A stretch of 64,000 nt of DNA from Euptelea pleiosperma (lineage: Eukaryota; Streptophyta; Magnoliopsida; Ranunculales; Eupteleaceae), in contig CM068549.1 in NCBI GenBank assembly GCA_035048495.1, positions 16,401,103 to 16,465,102 of the forward strand. The letters are read 5' to 3'. The translations under genes were made by a program, and so were the position numbers. Positions 11,801-23,267 of the stretch are shown here, one piece after another (position 1 is the first letter of the stretch; every line of letters begins with the position of its first letter). The notes beneath the pieces were generated by a model, which did not search any database, had not been told where the DNA came from, and was given only the letters and a program-made list of their open reading frames with translations.

Positions 11801-11926
11801 AGATATATACGGAATAGAATTGCTAAAGCTTACCATCCATTGCTTCATCCTCTCAAAGGAACCGATCTCAGCTCCAAAAATGTTGAAGGGGTTTCCAGGG
11901 ATATCATAAACTTCTCTGAAGGCCAT
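8881..11926 (-). CDS. NLR-like protein, degenerate NB-ARC plus LRR
   Basis: Plant NLRs are cytoplasmic immune receptors; this one looks like a degraded or specialised member of the At4g19050-like group (recognised by eye). Proposed structure: exon 1 11926-11834 (31 codons from MAFREVYD), a 121-bp intron 11833-11713 (GTAAGC donor, AG acceptor, phase 0), exon 2 11712-8881, total 974 aa. No CC, RPW8 or TIR domain precedes the NB region. The P-loop position reads GGLGRCRTA (about residue 90) instead of GGxGKTTLA, so the ATP-contacting Lys and Thr are replaced. Kinase-2 reads FLLILEDPP (about 170), the RNBS-B-like motif TKVLIVTRS is kept, GLPL is not recognisable, and MHD is replaced by FNNHPFF. 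Leucine-rich repeats (RVLDLSGC, KVLNLANC, KSLNLSGC, FLDLSRT) start near residue 390. A C-terminal block of longer LRR-like segments follows to the end. The frame is open over 2.8 kb, so it is probably expressed or recently so. The frame stays open upstream of the chosen Met to about 12055, so a longer exon 1 is possible. Confidence 0.85.
11713..11833 (-). other. Intron 1 of the NLR-like gene
   Basis: On the minus strand the donor is GAT-G/GTAAGC and the acceptor TTGGACCTTCCAAAG, with a plausible branch site TACTAAT about 30 bases before the acceptor. Both sides are phase 0, joining KQWM to KGRKQADEN without a stop. Confidence 0.75.
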
Positions 11927-12153
11927 TAGGATTTTAAATCTAGGATTCTCAAACAATGTTGGTGCTTCTTGGTAGTAGGCACGGCGACAAAAAATAAACT
12001 GGAAGTCCCCGAGTTTAAATAACTGAAAAGCGTGTCGAGTTTGTTCGCCTCACCTTACGAGCACTTCCCGGATAACGAGAAAGCACTTCCCGACCGATTT
12101 TCCGTCCAAGATGCAGTTGAAACTTGAAAGTGAAAGATTCGTGTTTTATTTTT

Positions 12154-12508
12154 GGGTCGTGATGTAACAAGGTATACCTGAGATCTTTTCATTTGTGGAA
12201 GCGGCATTTTCGGTAGTCACCACTGCCATATGGGCCCACTGACCGCATGGATGTTTAGCCCACCCTTTAATAGACATTCATACAAAAAATCAGTTTTTTA
12301 ATGATTTTTAGCCGTTGGTAAGTGTTAAAATCTAATGGTTATAGATTACCAATCAAGGTGATTTTTGGTATGTATATCCACTAAGGGGTGGGATAAACAT
12401 CCAAGCGGTCAGTGGGCCCAGATGGCAGCGGTGACTACCAAAAATGCCGCTTCCGCAAATGAACAGTTTCAGGCATACCTTGTTACATCTTTTTCCTTAT
12501 TTTTTGGG
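12154..12508. mobile_element. Foldback element, family B copy 1
   Basis: Long inverted repeat. The left arm opens GGGTCGTGATGTAACAAGG then GGTATACCTGAGATC; the right arm closes with CAGGCATACCTTGTTACATC. Inside, the arms carry GACCGCATGGATGTTTAGCC and its complement, and CCGTTGG flanks the centre. It lies just upstream of the NLR-like gene and could supply promoter sequence. Confidence 0.75.
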
Positions 12509-12537
12509 TGTTACATCTTTTTCCTTATTTTTTGGGT
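12482..12537. repeat. 27-bp direct duplication at a foldback junction
   Basis: GTTACATCTTTTTCCTTATT followed by TTTTGGG occurs twice in tandem, between the right end of foldback B copy 1 and the left end of copy 2. It looks like slippage or repair at the element end. Confidence 0.8.
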
Positions 12538-13390
12538 CGTGATGTAACAAGGTATACCTGAGTTCTTTTCAATTACGGAAGCGGCATTTGTGGTAGTCAC
12601 GCGCTGCTGCCATCTGGGCCCCACCCCTTAGTAGACATTGAGTAAAACTTGTGTCACAAGATGTTGTGACGGAAGCCGGTCACAGCATTCAATACGAGCC
12701 ACGTGGCATACTATTAATGGACTATGGCCGTATGGATGTTTGTGAAGTCCCTCGGTGGACCAGTACACAAAATTTCAGCTTGATTAGTGATTTCTAACCG
12801 ATATGATTGAAGTTATTTTCATGGGTTGATTTTAACGGTAGGAGTCTGAGCATTATTGAGCGTTATTTGGGTGCAAAAATCCAAAGGTTGTAAATCACTA
12901 ACCAGGCTGATTTTTATTTTGTAGGTCCAACGAGGGACTGGCCAAACATCCATACGGTCAACGCCCTCTGATAATGTACCACGTGGCTTGTATTGAGTGG
13001 TGTGGCCGGCTTCCGTCACAAGATCTTGTGAGACAAGTCTTACACCCCATTCATACCAAAAATCAGCTTGTTTGATGATTTTTAGTACCAAAAAAATGGT
13101 TTCATTCAATGGCTATAAGAACGCCTTAAAAAGTGCTAAAATCTAATGGTTATAGATTACCAATTAGGGTGATTTTTGACAAATTTTAAACATGTAGCGC
13201 ATGTTTATGGGCCCACTGACTGCATGGATGTTTAACTTTAACGGTTTTACCCACCCTGATTTTTGCCATCATGTTTTTTGTGTACAATATCCAACGGCTA
13301 GATATCATCAATCAAGCTGATTTTTGGTATGTATATCCACCAAGGAGTGGAATGTAGTAATGTACATCGATGCGGTCAGTAGGCCCAACA
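12535..13390. mobile_element. Foldback family B copy 2, rearranged and interrupted
   Basis: The left arm GATGTAACAAGGTATACCTG starts at 12541 and runs to about 12641. A second foldback (12642-13043) is inserted there, after which family B sequence resumes (CATTCATACCAAAAATCAGC). Beyond about 13170 the copy is scrambled: left-arm (GGCCCACTGACTGCATGGATG) and right-arm (GGTATGTATATCCACCAAGG) pieces follow in abnormal order. Confidence 0.6.
12642..13043. mobile_element. Foldback element, family A (inserted in family B)
   Basis: The termini GTAAAACTTGTGTCACAAGA and, as reverse complement, GTAAGACTTGTCTCACAAGA continue into GTTGTGACGGAAGCCGG / CTTGTGACGGAAGCCGG. The arms then show CCACGTGGC, GCCGTATGGATGTTTG and a TGATTAGTGATTTCTAACCG-like segment shared with other foldbacks in the window. 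Total about 402 bp with a short centre. A 9-bp TSD was sought, but the flanks agree only weakly. Confidence 0.75.
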
Positions 13391-13675
13391 AAATTAATTA
13401 GGTAGGGACCAATGATCGAAAAACCCCGTGGTTCAGAAAAACTTTCGTTATAGTCAAATTTTTTATTGACCCAGAACGTCTTATCTCCTAGGCACTATGA
13501 ATTTATAGGCCGGTGTCCCTAATCCTTTTTTCTCATGATCAAGTAAATAGGAATGATACAATTTTGATGGGTAATTTTGTAATATTTGATTTAAGCATTT
13601 TTTTTAAGTTATTCTTGAACCAACGGCTAGAAATCACCAATCAAGTTGTTTTCAGTATGTATCTCCACCAATGGG

Positions 13676-14034
13676 TAGTGCCGTCAATGGAACGAGTTCA
13701 GATCCCGATCGGATAAGGGTAGGTCCAGACTCGATCCAATAGCTTATCGGATCACAAATTCAGATCTAGACCCAACCCGATATGCTATCAGAATTATTTG
13801 GATCCGATCAAGGTGACTTAACATCGAGTCAATTAATCTAGAAAAAAAAAACTGTTAAATTGATTTAAAAAATATAAATTCTTAAGTCAAGTAACAAATG
13901 GTAGAAGATTTTACCAACATAGATTTATAAATATTATAAAAATAATATTAAGTATATTTTATTAATAATTAACATGGGATCGGATTACGATTGGTAGATC
14001 TCGACACCATGTTATCGGATCAATTGACAGCCCT
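13676..14034. mobile_element. hAT-like MITE candidate
   Basis: The left end TAGTGCCGTCAATGG pairs imperfectly with the right end CAATTGACAGCCCTA (reverse complement TAGGGCTGTCAATTG). Subterminal ATCGGATC motifs repeat on both sides. The TAGGGCTGTCAA terminus is common in plant hAT MITEs. An 8-bp TSD could not be confirmed. Confidence 0.45.
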
Positions 14035-14204
14035 ACCTTGCGTTATTCAGAAGAAAAGAATAAATCAAAACCTTGCATTACTTCTTTCCAAAGGAAAGAC
14101 CAAATTGAAAGAATAAAAAAAATAAAAATAAAAAATTAGATTTCGTCCAAAAAAAAACATAAAAAATAATAAATAATTATGAACCTCCCCCTTTTCAAGA
14201 AACA

Positions 14205-14500
14205 ATTAGGTTTTTTTTTTTTTTTTAAAAGCAGATGCTTCTCTTGCCTTAATAAAGTGCTTTTTTTTTTTTTAAAAGCAGATGCTTCTCTTGCCTTAAT
14301 AAAGTGCAATAGAGTGTTTTAAATTAGATGATGGAGTGAATAAAGTGTTTTAACCTACTTAACTTATTATTATTATAAACTTTCCACCGAAAAAGAAACG
14401 TAAAAAGAAAGAATTATGTACCTTCACCTCTTCAAGAAACAATTAAGTGCTTCTCTTTTAATTTTTTATAAGCCAGATGCTTCTCAGTCGCCTTAATAAG
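14205..14500. repeat. Short tandem duplications with T-tracts
   Basis: T-tract plus AAAAGCAGATGCTTCTCTTG and CCTTAATAAAGTGC occurs twice back to back (about 14212-14260 and 14261-14308). A diverged third copy of the wider block, including TTCAAGAAACAATTA, is at about 14430-14500. No gene seen. Confidence 0.7.
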
Positions 14501-16129
14501 AGGAAAAAATACCAAGTCCCAGGCTCCGACGATCCCATTTTTGCGATCCCTCTTGGGAGTTGTGCGCTCAGCCACCATTTAATTCTCGAAATCCATAGCT
14601 GATCATGGTACATTGAAGTGTCGTACCACATTAAAGCCACCATTGAAGATATTAAGCAGTCTAAAACCTAACTTTTGCCATTATCGAGTGCTACATTGCT
14701 ATAGAGAAAGCGCTGACGATCATGTGACCGAAATTGGCCATGCCCACCCAAATATGGATATTAATTTGGGAAGCAAACCCACCTCAATCTTTGCAAGTTT
14801 TCATTAGGGGTCATCTTCAGAGTACGTGTGTCCTCTCGTATGTGTATATGGCAATAAGTAATAGAAATCTAGGGATAGTTTTGGAAGAATCTAGCAAAAA
14901 ACATGGGTCATCACAACCTACTTGTTTATCGGAACGTGACGCTTATGTTCGAAAGCCTACTACGTACGTACTAGATACATTGACCATGTAGCGGTCTTGT
15001 AACCTAAACCATGTGGAAAGTGCCCTTGTCCACAATTCCACATACCATGGGTTTAGGATTTTCTTTTAAAAAAACTTTTAAGAAGTGATAATGGGTATAT
15101 GTGGCACATGATCTCCGCTTCAAAAATCCTGATGCTTCAAAAAAATTTCTCATATTCGTCCTATTAATTTTCATATATAGGTTTCTGGCAAACATGATCA
15201 GATTTCAGAAGGTTCCAATTGGACGTGATCAAGTATAAGAGAAAAGCTATTATTTAGTGTGAAAATGGCCAAATCTAGGTTTTCGAAAAATAATCAATAA
15301 AAACTTTGTGCTTGAAATTTGGAAATTAGTTCAAGATGAAACCAATTGCATTCAAAAGATATCTGAGTTAGAAAATTGATGATTTTGATCTCTTTGATGA
15401 AATTTGTCAATCCGATTGTGAAAATTATTAAGCATTTTGGAAAAAAAAAAAACTCCATTTTGAGATCAAATCCTTGACATATGACGCCGATTTGGTCGGC
15501 TTACGTATGGACTGCACAAGGACATGATTCTATGTGAGACTCCATGGGGATGCAAATGTGATGAAGTAAATTTACTCTGTCACTGCATATCTGAGTGTTG
15601 TGATTGCTCTAATGTATATCATCCTCAATGAAAAATGAGATGTATAGGCTGGTACATCCCGGCTAGTGCAAGAATTTTCTTTTGAGACTCCATTGGGAGA
15701 AAATGGTGCCAAAATTGAGTTTGCACAAAATTCAAGTTGCACCTGAAAATTAAAATCTTTTGGTGTGGTTATGAAAACTTGATCAAATAATATTTTCTTT
15801 TTTGGTCGTTCACATTATACTCATGCAGGCGAGGAGTGGTGCCTTTGCAGTTTAGGCTGTGGTCATCATCGTGGGGGAGGGCCCCCCCCCCCCACAGAAG
15901 AAGCCAGGCAAAGCCTGGACCCGGTCATTGCTGGTGAAGGGGTTTTCTATTCCTGGCACAACCGCTCCACGGAGGAAACCTGACCTCCCGAAAGAGGTGG
16001 ATACACAACAACCATCTAAGCTGCCATGTTGGGTGTAGTTTAGGCGTGTGCCAGGAGCATAAAAATATTTCTAAAAAAGTTAACACTAATTTTGAAAATA
16101 GTTCAATTAATCAAGAAGAAACTTAGGTT
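14501..16129. other. Intergenic DNA without a recognised gene
   Basis: Only short frames in unrelated contexts occur (e.g. 14613-14991). A C-tract of 13 lies near 15885 next to an imperfect palindrome around AAGCCAGGCAAAGCCTGG. Nothing supports coding or RNA genes. Confidence 0.4.
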
Positions 16130-16455
16130 CAAGGCCGGCTCTACCTTAAGGCCATTAAGGCGGTGACCGAAGGCCCCTTGCTGAGAGAAGGCCCCCAGAC
16201 CAGTCCCACTAACCCGAAGACTTTTAGCCTACCCCTTATTGGATATACAAACCAAAAATCAACTTGATCGATTATCTCTATCCATAGATTTTAGTACTTT
16301 TTAGAACATGATTCTAGCTGTTAAATTCAAGCATGTTTTTTTTGGTAGTAAATCGAATGGCTAAAAATCATAAATCAAGCTGATTTTTAGTGTGCTTATC
16401 CACTAATAGGTGGGCTAAACATCCACGCAGTCATTGAGCCCAAAAAATGATCTAT
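16130..16455. mobile_element. Foldback element, family C copy 1
   Basis: Starts with GGCCGGCTCTACCTTAAGGC and ends near ATCTATGTAGAGCCAGGAG. The arms carry ACCCCTTATTGGATATACAA with its partner, and AAAAATCAACTTGATCGATT / AATCAAGCTGATTTTTAGTG around a short centre. A second copy lies at 50979-51356 and a partial third at 54110-54374. Confidence 0.65.
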
Positions 16456-17214
16456 GTAGAGCCAGGAGAGTCCTGCAGCCTCGACTGCAATGGGAGTCCT
16501 CCACATATTAATTTTTTCCCTAGTTTTTGATTATCAAGAATATATGCCCTTGCTCTAGTCTAGATCATACTATCAAATTGTAACCAAAGGGTAGACTTGG
16601 ATTCCTAACCTTCGCCACTAGTCTCTTTAGAGTTACCTTGGATATTCTAGTCGACACAGTCTCAATCCTTAGTTCAACTCGGCTCTGATCTTAGTAACTC
16701 CATTATCACTTGTTCATGCATGCATGTCAAATTTTGGACCATGTTGGAGTTGCCTCTGGTATGATATGATTTTCCTAGTGTCTTTCTGAATCACCCCTTA
16801 GCTATTAGATTGTCGCCTTTTGCATTGAGATTGCTTGGAGATATATGTCTTCATGTTTCTATCATTTCCTAAACTGTTTCTTCTTTCAACTCTGTTATGA
16901 AACTTCTCACACCTGCGCTTGGAGCATTCGCTGATTTACGAGTTTTGAGGGGTTTCTATTCTAGGATGAAAAGTAATGAGGCTCGAGGTAAACATGGCAT
17001 GCACCTAGGGTCAAGTATAGAGATTACGAGTAAGATTTACCATCTCACTAGAGTGATTGGATATTGAGGCTTGGACCTTGATTTTTTCCTTTGACTGGGG
17101 AGCCCGATATAGAGAAGAACCGTATAGGGGTAAAAGGATGAAATCTTTTTGGCTTTTTGTTAGAGGGGTGTGTGTGTGTGTGTGTGTGTTGAATTAAAGG
17201 TCTAAGCTAAAACA
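16456..17214. other. Intergenic DNA with a (TG)n microsatellite
   Basis: No gene seen. A TG dinucleotide run occupies about 17167-17189. Confidence 0.5.
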
Positions 17215-18410
17215 TTGATTTACCAGGGGTATAGATCATACCTTGACTTACTATAGATTCAGCTTTTGATTTTTTTCTTTTGTAGTCACTTCTTTTTGGC
17301 TTGTGGTTAGCACACCCCGGGTGGTGGTGCCTAATGAATCTCGAAAATGCACACTTAATCCACCAATCCTCAGATTACCTTTCAATGCTCCACCCCAATT
17401 GAGTTTGATCACTCCAATAGGAGGAAGGTACCACATGCAAGGCAGAATTTTAGGTGCTTAATTTACGAGGAATGGTTTCCGAACCAAGATTCAAAAGAAC
17501 TGGCATGTACGAAGCGGAGCTAGGTACACGGGTAATTACCAAATGTTGCAACTCCTTTAATACCTTTGACACTAATCTATTGTAAGACCCATTGAGCGTT
17601 GACAAAAGAGTTGTCAAAGATAAATAAGCTTTATTACATGATTTCCAAATCGCAACTATACAAAGCACTGCTCCAGATCTCCAAAGTTGTTTGACAAGGA
17701 GACTATGGTTTTTGATTATGGACCTTACATCCATCTAATCTAAAACCAAAGATGAGAGTAGGAAGATCTTCAATAGCCCAGTCCACACAAGTTGAGCAAA
17801 CCGACATCCAGATAAAAGGTGAAGAGAGTTTTCGTTGCTGGACTTGCATAGGACACAACAAGTAGCAAGCTGAATTCCCCGTCGCTGAATTGCATCATCT
17901 GTTGGCAATGCCCGGCCCATGAACAATATTCCACACCAAAGCTCCAAATCGTGGATGCATGCCCGATTTCCAAATCCATTTCAACTAGATAAATGGAGGA
18001 TTTTTCTTACAAATAATTTGAAAAAATGACTTCACTGAAAACCTGCCATGCATATCCTGTTTCCAAATGCGATAGTCTTGTTTAGCAAGTACAGTGCCAT
18101 TAAGCTTTATGTTCAAACCTGCAAGTCAAAAGACATTAGTGATCTCCTCAGGGATGCAACACTATAACGAATTCAGTGTTGAATTACTCTTCCGCCACAA
18201 AGATGGAGCACCACCAAAGTGATCTTTGACAGAAGTGTCACCAGCCGATGCATGCCTCTTTCCAAAGCCGATAATTCTCTTGCCATCTCCCACAAACAAC
18301 GCATAATGTTTCCTAACTTCAACCAGCGCCTTTTTAGACCAGGCCAAATAGACAATCTTTTGTGATACTCAATTTGGTCCCCACACCGCATACTCAATTT
18401 GTGTTGACGT
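17215..18410 (-). mobile_element. Decayed LINE fragment (zf-RVT and RNase H)
   Basis: Minus-strand frames hold the end of an RT C-terminal region (18347-18162: KSLW-like PSLWRKS segment), a zf-RVT-like segment (17947-17735: CCVLCKSSNENSLHLLSGC) and an RNase H start (17436-17251: GVIKLNWGGALKGN, where the catalytic Asp of the family's DG is changed to Gly). Several frame breaks. No TSD or tail was identified. A non-functional remnant. Confidence 0.7.
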
Positions 18411-18754
18411 TGAATGCCCTGATTAGAGGTGAATCAGGACGACTCACTTACATAGTCACTTTATATATGTGAACTAATTAAGAATGTAGTTCGATGTCTT
18501 CTCATAACACATCCACATATGGGTGTACATATTTTTGTATTGGAGTCGGATCACTGTGAGATGTTTTGCCTTAATAGGTTGATAAAGAATTTTAAAATTT
18601 GTTGCCATAATATCTTCTGTTCTGATTGAAATAGTTTATCAAGGAATTGAAGTTTTGATGCAAGCCATAGAACAATTCCCGTCTTCATCAATCACTAGGG
18701 TGTAGATCAATAATGGTCAATGTTGAACAATTCACATAAACAAACAATAGTACT

Positions 18755-20497
18755 TGTTAGAGAATATAGTGTGCAAGATACACCATATCACTATTGGTGT
18801 ATCTCGTCACAAAATTAGAATAATATCTTAAGATTTGATTTTATATTCTTAGGATTTCTTTTCTGTTTTGAATCATTGCAATGCTTTATATAAGAGCTTG
18901 AAGTAGATCTATGAAAACACTTAAGTTTAGCAATAAACCCTAAAGTTCTTTATGGTATCAGAACGGGTCATCCACCGACCTGTGCTCTATTGATCCTTTC
19001 CTTTCGCTCCACCGCTCTTCCGACGGGTGGCACCTTGGCTGTCCCTCGGGTCTCAAACATCTATCCATCTGATCCATCATCATGCCTTGTCCGAAAGATC
19101 ACCATTCATCATGAAATCTCAAAGCAAGCTTCTCACATTATCGAAAAACTAGCCTCAGATGTGGCAGCAATTAATCTTCATTACTCCACGTTGCCCGAAG
19201 GAAATAGTTGGCCAAAGTAGTGGATCTCTTTGGATAGCAGCTTTCTGTCGGTCATCATACCCTTCAAATAAATGATCAAGATTTCCCCACACGTTCTGTG
19301 ACGGAGAGAGGTCCAAATGTCCAATGGTGCCAAACCATGCCATGCACATGTTGCTTTTGTTTGTTGCAGGTTCTGCTAGACCATTCCCATCTGAAATCTA
19401 CATCCATTGCAAAAAAAAAAAATGGAGGATGCCGAATCCCTGCAACAAAACCCTTTCCTAGCTCATTGGCTTCTTCATTTCCTTGTCACCGGAAGAAGAA
19501 ATCCCAAGATCTGCTGCCGCAAAAAAAAATGGGGGTTTCAGCAACCCCGCCACCATGGCCGGTCTGTACACCTGTACATCGGCCCTTGATGCTCCATCAT
19601 GGCCTATACATCACTGTCGTCGATCCTCAACCGTTACCTAGTTATTAAAAACAAAAACACACAAGAAGAAGAAGAAGGGTGGAAAGAAGCTCACCATGCT
19701 GTCGACCTCCACCAATCCCCTTGCCATCGTTGCCCGCCTCCATCTTCAGCCACCACGAACCATCGCCGCTGCTATCGCTATGATTTGTTGCCATCACCGC
19801 TGCCGTTGTGTGTAACCTCGGGCCATCCTACTATCTACTTTCACAACCTCCCTTTGCCCCTTTACAGTTGGTTAAACCCTAAACCTTCTCGAGCCAAAAA
19901 AAAAAAAAGAGAGAAGATTTTTATGGGCTCTTCTTCTAAGCCCAAGCCCACTCACCTGAGTCAAGTGAGGCCACATTTTCTTAGGTACGAAAAAAAAAAG
20001 GTCTTCGATTATGGCCCAATAAAGGCCGAAGCCCATGAGGATAAATAGGTATAGCCAAAAAAAAAAAAGAGAGACTTGCTTGCGGACTTTTTAGAGCCCA
20101 AGCTAGTGATGCCTACACCGACCTGTGCTCTATTTGATTTTATATTCTTCGGATTTTTTTCTGTTTTGAATCATTGTAATGCTTTATATAAGAGCTTGAA
20201 GTAGATCTATGAAAACACTTAAGTTTAGCAATAAACCCTAAAATTATTTATGGTACATATCAGAGCAGGTCATCCACCGACCTGTGCTCTACTGATCCTT
20301 TCCTTTTGGTCCACCGCTCTTCTAACGGGCGGCACCTTTGCTGCCCGTCGGGACTCAAACATCTATCCATCCGATCCATCGTCATGCCCCTGTCCGAAAG
20401 ATCACCGTTCATCATGAAATCTCAGACCAAGCTTCTCACATCATCGAAAAACTAGCCTCAGACGTGGCAGCAATTAATCTTCATTACTCCACGTTAA
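18755..20497 (+). mobile_element. TRIM-like LTR element, copy 1 (rearranged)
   Basis: An LTR of about 198 bp begins TGTTAGAGAATATAG (18755) and includes TTTATATAAGAGCTTG. It is followed at once by a primer-binding-like TGGTATCAGAACGGGT at 18953, resembling the 3' end of initiator tRNA-Met used by Ty1-copia and TRIM elements. A second partial LTR (20134-20250) is followed by TGGTACATATCAGAGC, a primer site with a small insertion, and by a second copy of the same leader (CATCCACCGACCTGTGCTC). The order LTR, leader, LTR, leader suggests recombination between copies. No gag or pol is seen; the frames at 19298-20048 are low-complexity and not convincing genes. Confidence 0.65.
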
Positions 20498-20682
20498 CAA
20501 TTTTTTTTCAGAATACAACGGTCGCTATTTTCGTTATAACAAAAAATAACAGAAAATAACCGTTATACAAAAAATAGCAGCCATTATTTTCTGACTATTA
20601 AAATGGTACATAACATAACTGGGGATCCGAATCCATATAACGGCCATTATTTTCGTTATAACGGCCCTTTTTTAAACCATGC
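20498..20682. mobile_element. MITE family D copy 1
   Basis: Repeats of AACGGCCATTATTTTCGTTA and complement, ending GGCCCTTTTTTAAACCATGC. Related sequence occurs at 36385-36659, 42589-42835 and 46323-46440, all with TTTAAACCATG-type termini. Confidence 0.5.
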
Positions 20683-20865
20683 TTTGAACATCATTATTAA
20701 AACACCAAGCAACAAGAACAATACACTCAAGATCTCATTCACAAGAGGAATCAAGAAAGATGAGGACAGAGATCATCAACATAACAATCTTTTCAAATTC
20801 AACCCAAAACTTCCAAGTTCTTGTTCTATTAGGTTTACATTAAAATTCATAGATGACATGAAATT

Positions 20866-21986
20866 TCACATTTTGTTTGAATTCGGAAGATCAGTCATGG
20901 TGCGTGCAACTGCAGCTGCTAAAGCTGCAGTGAAGTTAGGGTCTTTCGTTAGGGAAGCCACGTATTCTTCAATATGGTTGTTGTTGTTGGTGTCTTCCAT
21001 GAAATTGTGGAAGGGCCTCTCGTTATCTTGATTAGCCCCTGAAAGAGTTAGATCAATGCTTGGGTGAAAAGGATTAACAGGAACAGAAGAAGGAAATTTG
21101 GTAGTCGAGTCCTTGACTATGCCATCTAGGGAAGTCGTAAAATCATCATGCCCACCAAGACTTGCATGGTTATGCTCTCCTTCATACCTTGCGACGAGAA
21201 TTGACGAATCCTCCAAACATCTCTGCACCTAGAATCACAAAGAGATGGTATGGATTAGTAGGTAATTTTTTCATTTACAAATTGAAACATTTTTGATAAT
21301 TTTTTGTGAAATTTATTGACTTAACACAGTATTTTCGATGATTTTTTAGCTTAAGATTGCAAAAAAGTAAGGGGTTTAGTTAAAGTTACCTTCTTCTTGA
21401 CCGGGCATCCTGGAGCCATGGAACACCTATAATAAGCTCGAGGTGATGGATTATCTTTTGTGATTTTTTGTCCATACTTCCTCCATTGAAACCCATCTTT
21501 CACTATCTAAAATATCAAGAAATAAATATGAAATTAGTAGGAAAAAAAATTTAATCAAAATTATTAAAAGATGAACACCCTTGGAGAGACTTATTACCAA
21601 GCTATCATCCCTTGGATCAGTTCTAACAAATACTTGTGATGCTTTTGCTTTGATAGATTCGTCCATCGCTCTCTTGTTTGAATCCTGACTCGAGCAACTC
21701 TCCGGGACAATGCTACCCATTCCAGGTATCTTCTTCCCTTGCAAATGAGCTTCAAGGATTTTGTAGTTACTGCTCATCGTCTCAAGCATCAAGCTAAGAT
21801 TTTCATTCTCTTTGCATAAACGCTCTAACTCTCCTTTTAGAGCTTGCACCTGAAAATTAATGACAGATTTCAACCCCTTTTAGCTCAAAATTTTTAAAAA
21901 AAATCTTGTTTTCTACATAGAAGAACGGAAGAAAAAGGAAAACCCAATACCTCTTCTCTATGGGAGACATCATTTTGAGAATCCAT
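20866..21986 (-). CDS. WRKY transcription factor, group IIa (WRKY40/18/60-like), gene 1
   Basis: A nuclear DNA-binding factor expected to bind W-boxes (TTGAC[CT]) and tune defence and ABA responses, as known for group IIa members. Four exons, all phase 0: 21986-21951, 21849-21598, 21506-21390, 21228-20866; 255 aa. Residues about 13-50 form a leucine-zipper-like coiled coil ([18 protein letters not shown]), as in IIa proteins that dimerise. The WRKY domain has WRKYGQK and zinc ligands C-X5-C-X23-H-X-H (RCSMAPGC ... GEHNH). The intron after PVKKK, before VQR, is the V-type position of groups IIa and IIb. The C-terminus keeps a [14 protein letters not shown] segment seen in the neighbour. It lacks the [10 protein letters not shown] start of gene 2, so its N-terminus is shorter. 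No disabling mutation is seen. Confidence 0.9.
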
Positions 21987-22061
21987 GTTTTGGGCTAAAT
22001 GAGTTGCACTCTTATAGCAAAAGACTGATAAAAGGAAAAATAAGAACAGAAGGAGAAGGTC

Positions 22062-22071
22062 TTTTTATAGG
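22062..22071 (-). promoter_or_regulatory. TATA box of WRKY gene 1
   Basis: CTATAAAAAG on the minus strand, about 76 bases upstream of the start codon at 21986; a suitable position for a plant core promoter with a short 5' leader. Confidence 0.6.
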
Positions 22072-22151
22072 TGTTTTTTGAGGAGAAAATGAAAAACAGG
22101 GCCGTTTGGTTCACGTTGCTTAAACGTAGATCAAAGGCGACTAGTTGCCAA

Positions 22152-22153
<2 letters not shown>

Positions 22154-22191
<38 letters not shown>
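22154..22191. repeat. (CT)n microsatellite in WRKY gene 1 promoter
   Basis: An almost pure CT run (GA on the gene strand) 90 bases upstream of the TATA box. GA repeats near plant promoters can bind BPC/GAGA-type factors. A similar GA run lies upstream of WRKY gene 2. Confidence 0.85.
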
Positions 22192-23267
22192 ATATGTCAA
22201 GAAAAACCAGAAGAGGAGTCTGGTCTTCGAAGTAGAATTCAAATCAAATCTATAGTTTGGAAATTAGATTCATGAAATCAGATTCACGGTCTTTAAGAAC
22301 CTTTAGACTGTATGTGGACACATGAATCTCACGTAAAGATACCTGGCATGACAGCGTAAGCAGAAATTTCTTCTTATTATGGCCCCACCTGGAAAAAAAA
22401 ATTGTTTTTGGGGATTCAAACTCGAGAAAACACCACGGTGGACTACTTTCACCACGGTGTACTACTTTCAACATGATACTCTGCTTTCTAAAATAAAATC
22501 CTTGTTTTCCCTACAAAATTTCCAAAACGTGGGGCACGTCGCTTTACAAAACTACAAAATTATCCGGAAGTGGAACACATGGCACTCTCTCGGGCCTAGA
22601 AGATCAAGTTTGATCCAATAATGGGAGAGCAAACTTTATCCAAGAAAACCCCTTAAAATGACAAAAGTGATGCTTTGTGTCCCCTTTTAGCCTTGACCAG
22701 CCATTGAGGTTGTCTGTGACTCTGTGCCCTGCTACCCACATGTCGGGAGATTAGAGGAGTTAAGCGCCTAGTTAGCAATTTTCCGTTTGTAACGCGTATT
22801 TGTCATATTTTTAAAAATTTGGTAACATTTGGAACTAAATTATACACGAATTATTGAAAAAAAAATACTATTTTTAGAAATTTTAAATATATTTATTTTA
22901 TTTTATTTTTTACCAAAGTTTTAAACATATTTTCAAATGACAAATCCGAATTGTAATCGAACTTTTCCTGTACCGTATTTATGCCGTATGCTGAATTGCT
23001 AACCAGACATTCATGAATGTCTTTATTCTTGGAAAGAGATGGTTGTGCAAGTTGATGATGCATGTTCTTGTTTTTGACTTGTATTACTTATTTTCTGTCA
23101 CTATTGGAGATGGCCAGTCTACTCGTGCATCGAGACCATTCATTGGTGGGGCCACCCCTTGGCTAGCTGAGACATACGTTTAAAAGTTAGGTAGCTAGCT
23201 GAGGATCTTAACATTCCATTCTAGAGGAGAAAAAAAAACTTAAATTTATAATTTTGTAATAACAAAA
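22192..23267. promoter_or_regulatory. Distal upstream region of WRKY gene 1
   Basis: No gene seen. TTGACC W-box core at 22693-22698 and TTGACT near 23074. Group IIa WRKYs often regulate themselves through W-boxes, but single cores occur by chance. The rest is AT-rich with no recognised repeat. Confidence 0.4.

Noticed and set aside
12642..13043. Confirmed 9-bp TSD for foldback family A
   Set aside because: The flanks AGACATTGA and CCCCATTCA share only about five positions; insertion into family B is supported instead by rejoining of host-element sequence.
19298..20048. Frames of 60-149 aa rich in Pro, Ser, Lys
   Set aside because: Inside the non-coding interior of a TRIM-like element; low-complexity composition and poly-A tracts explain them.
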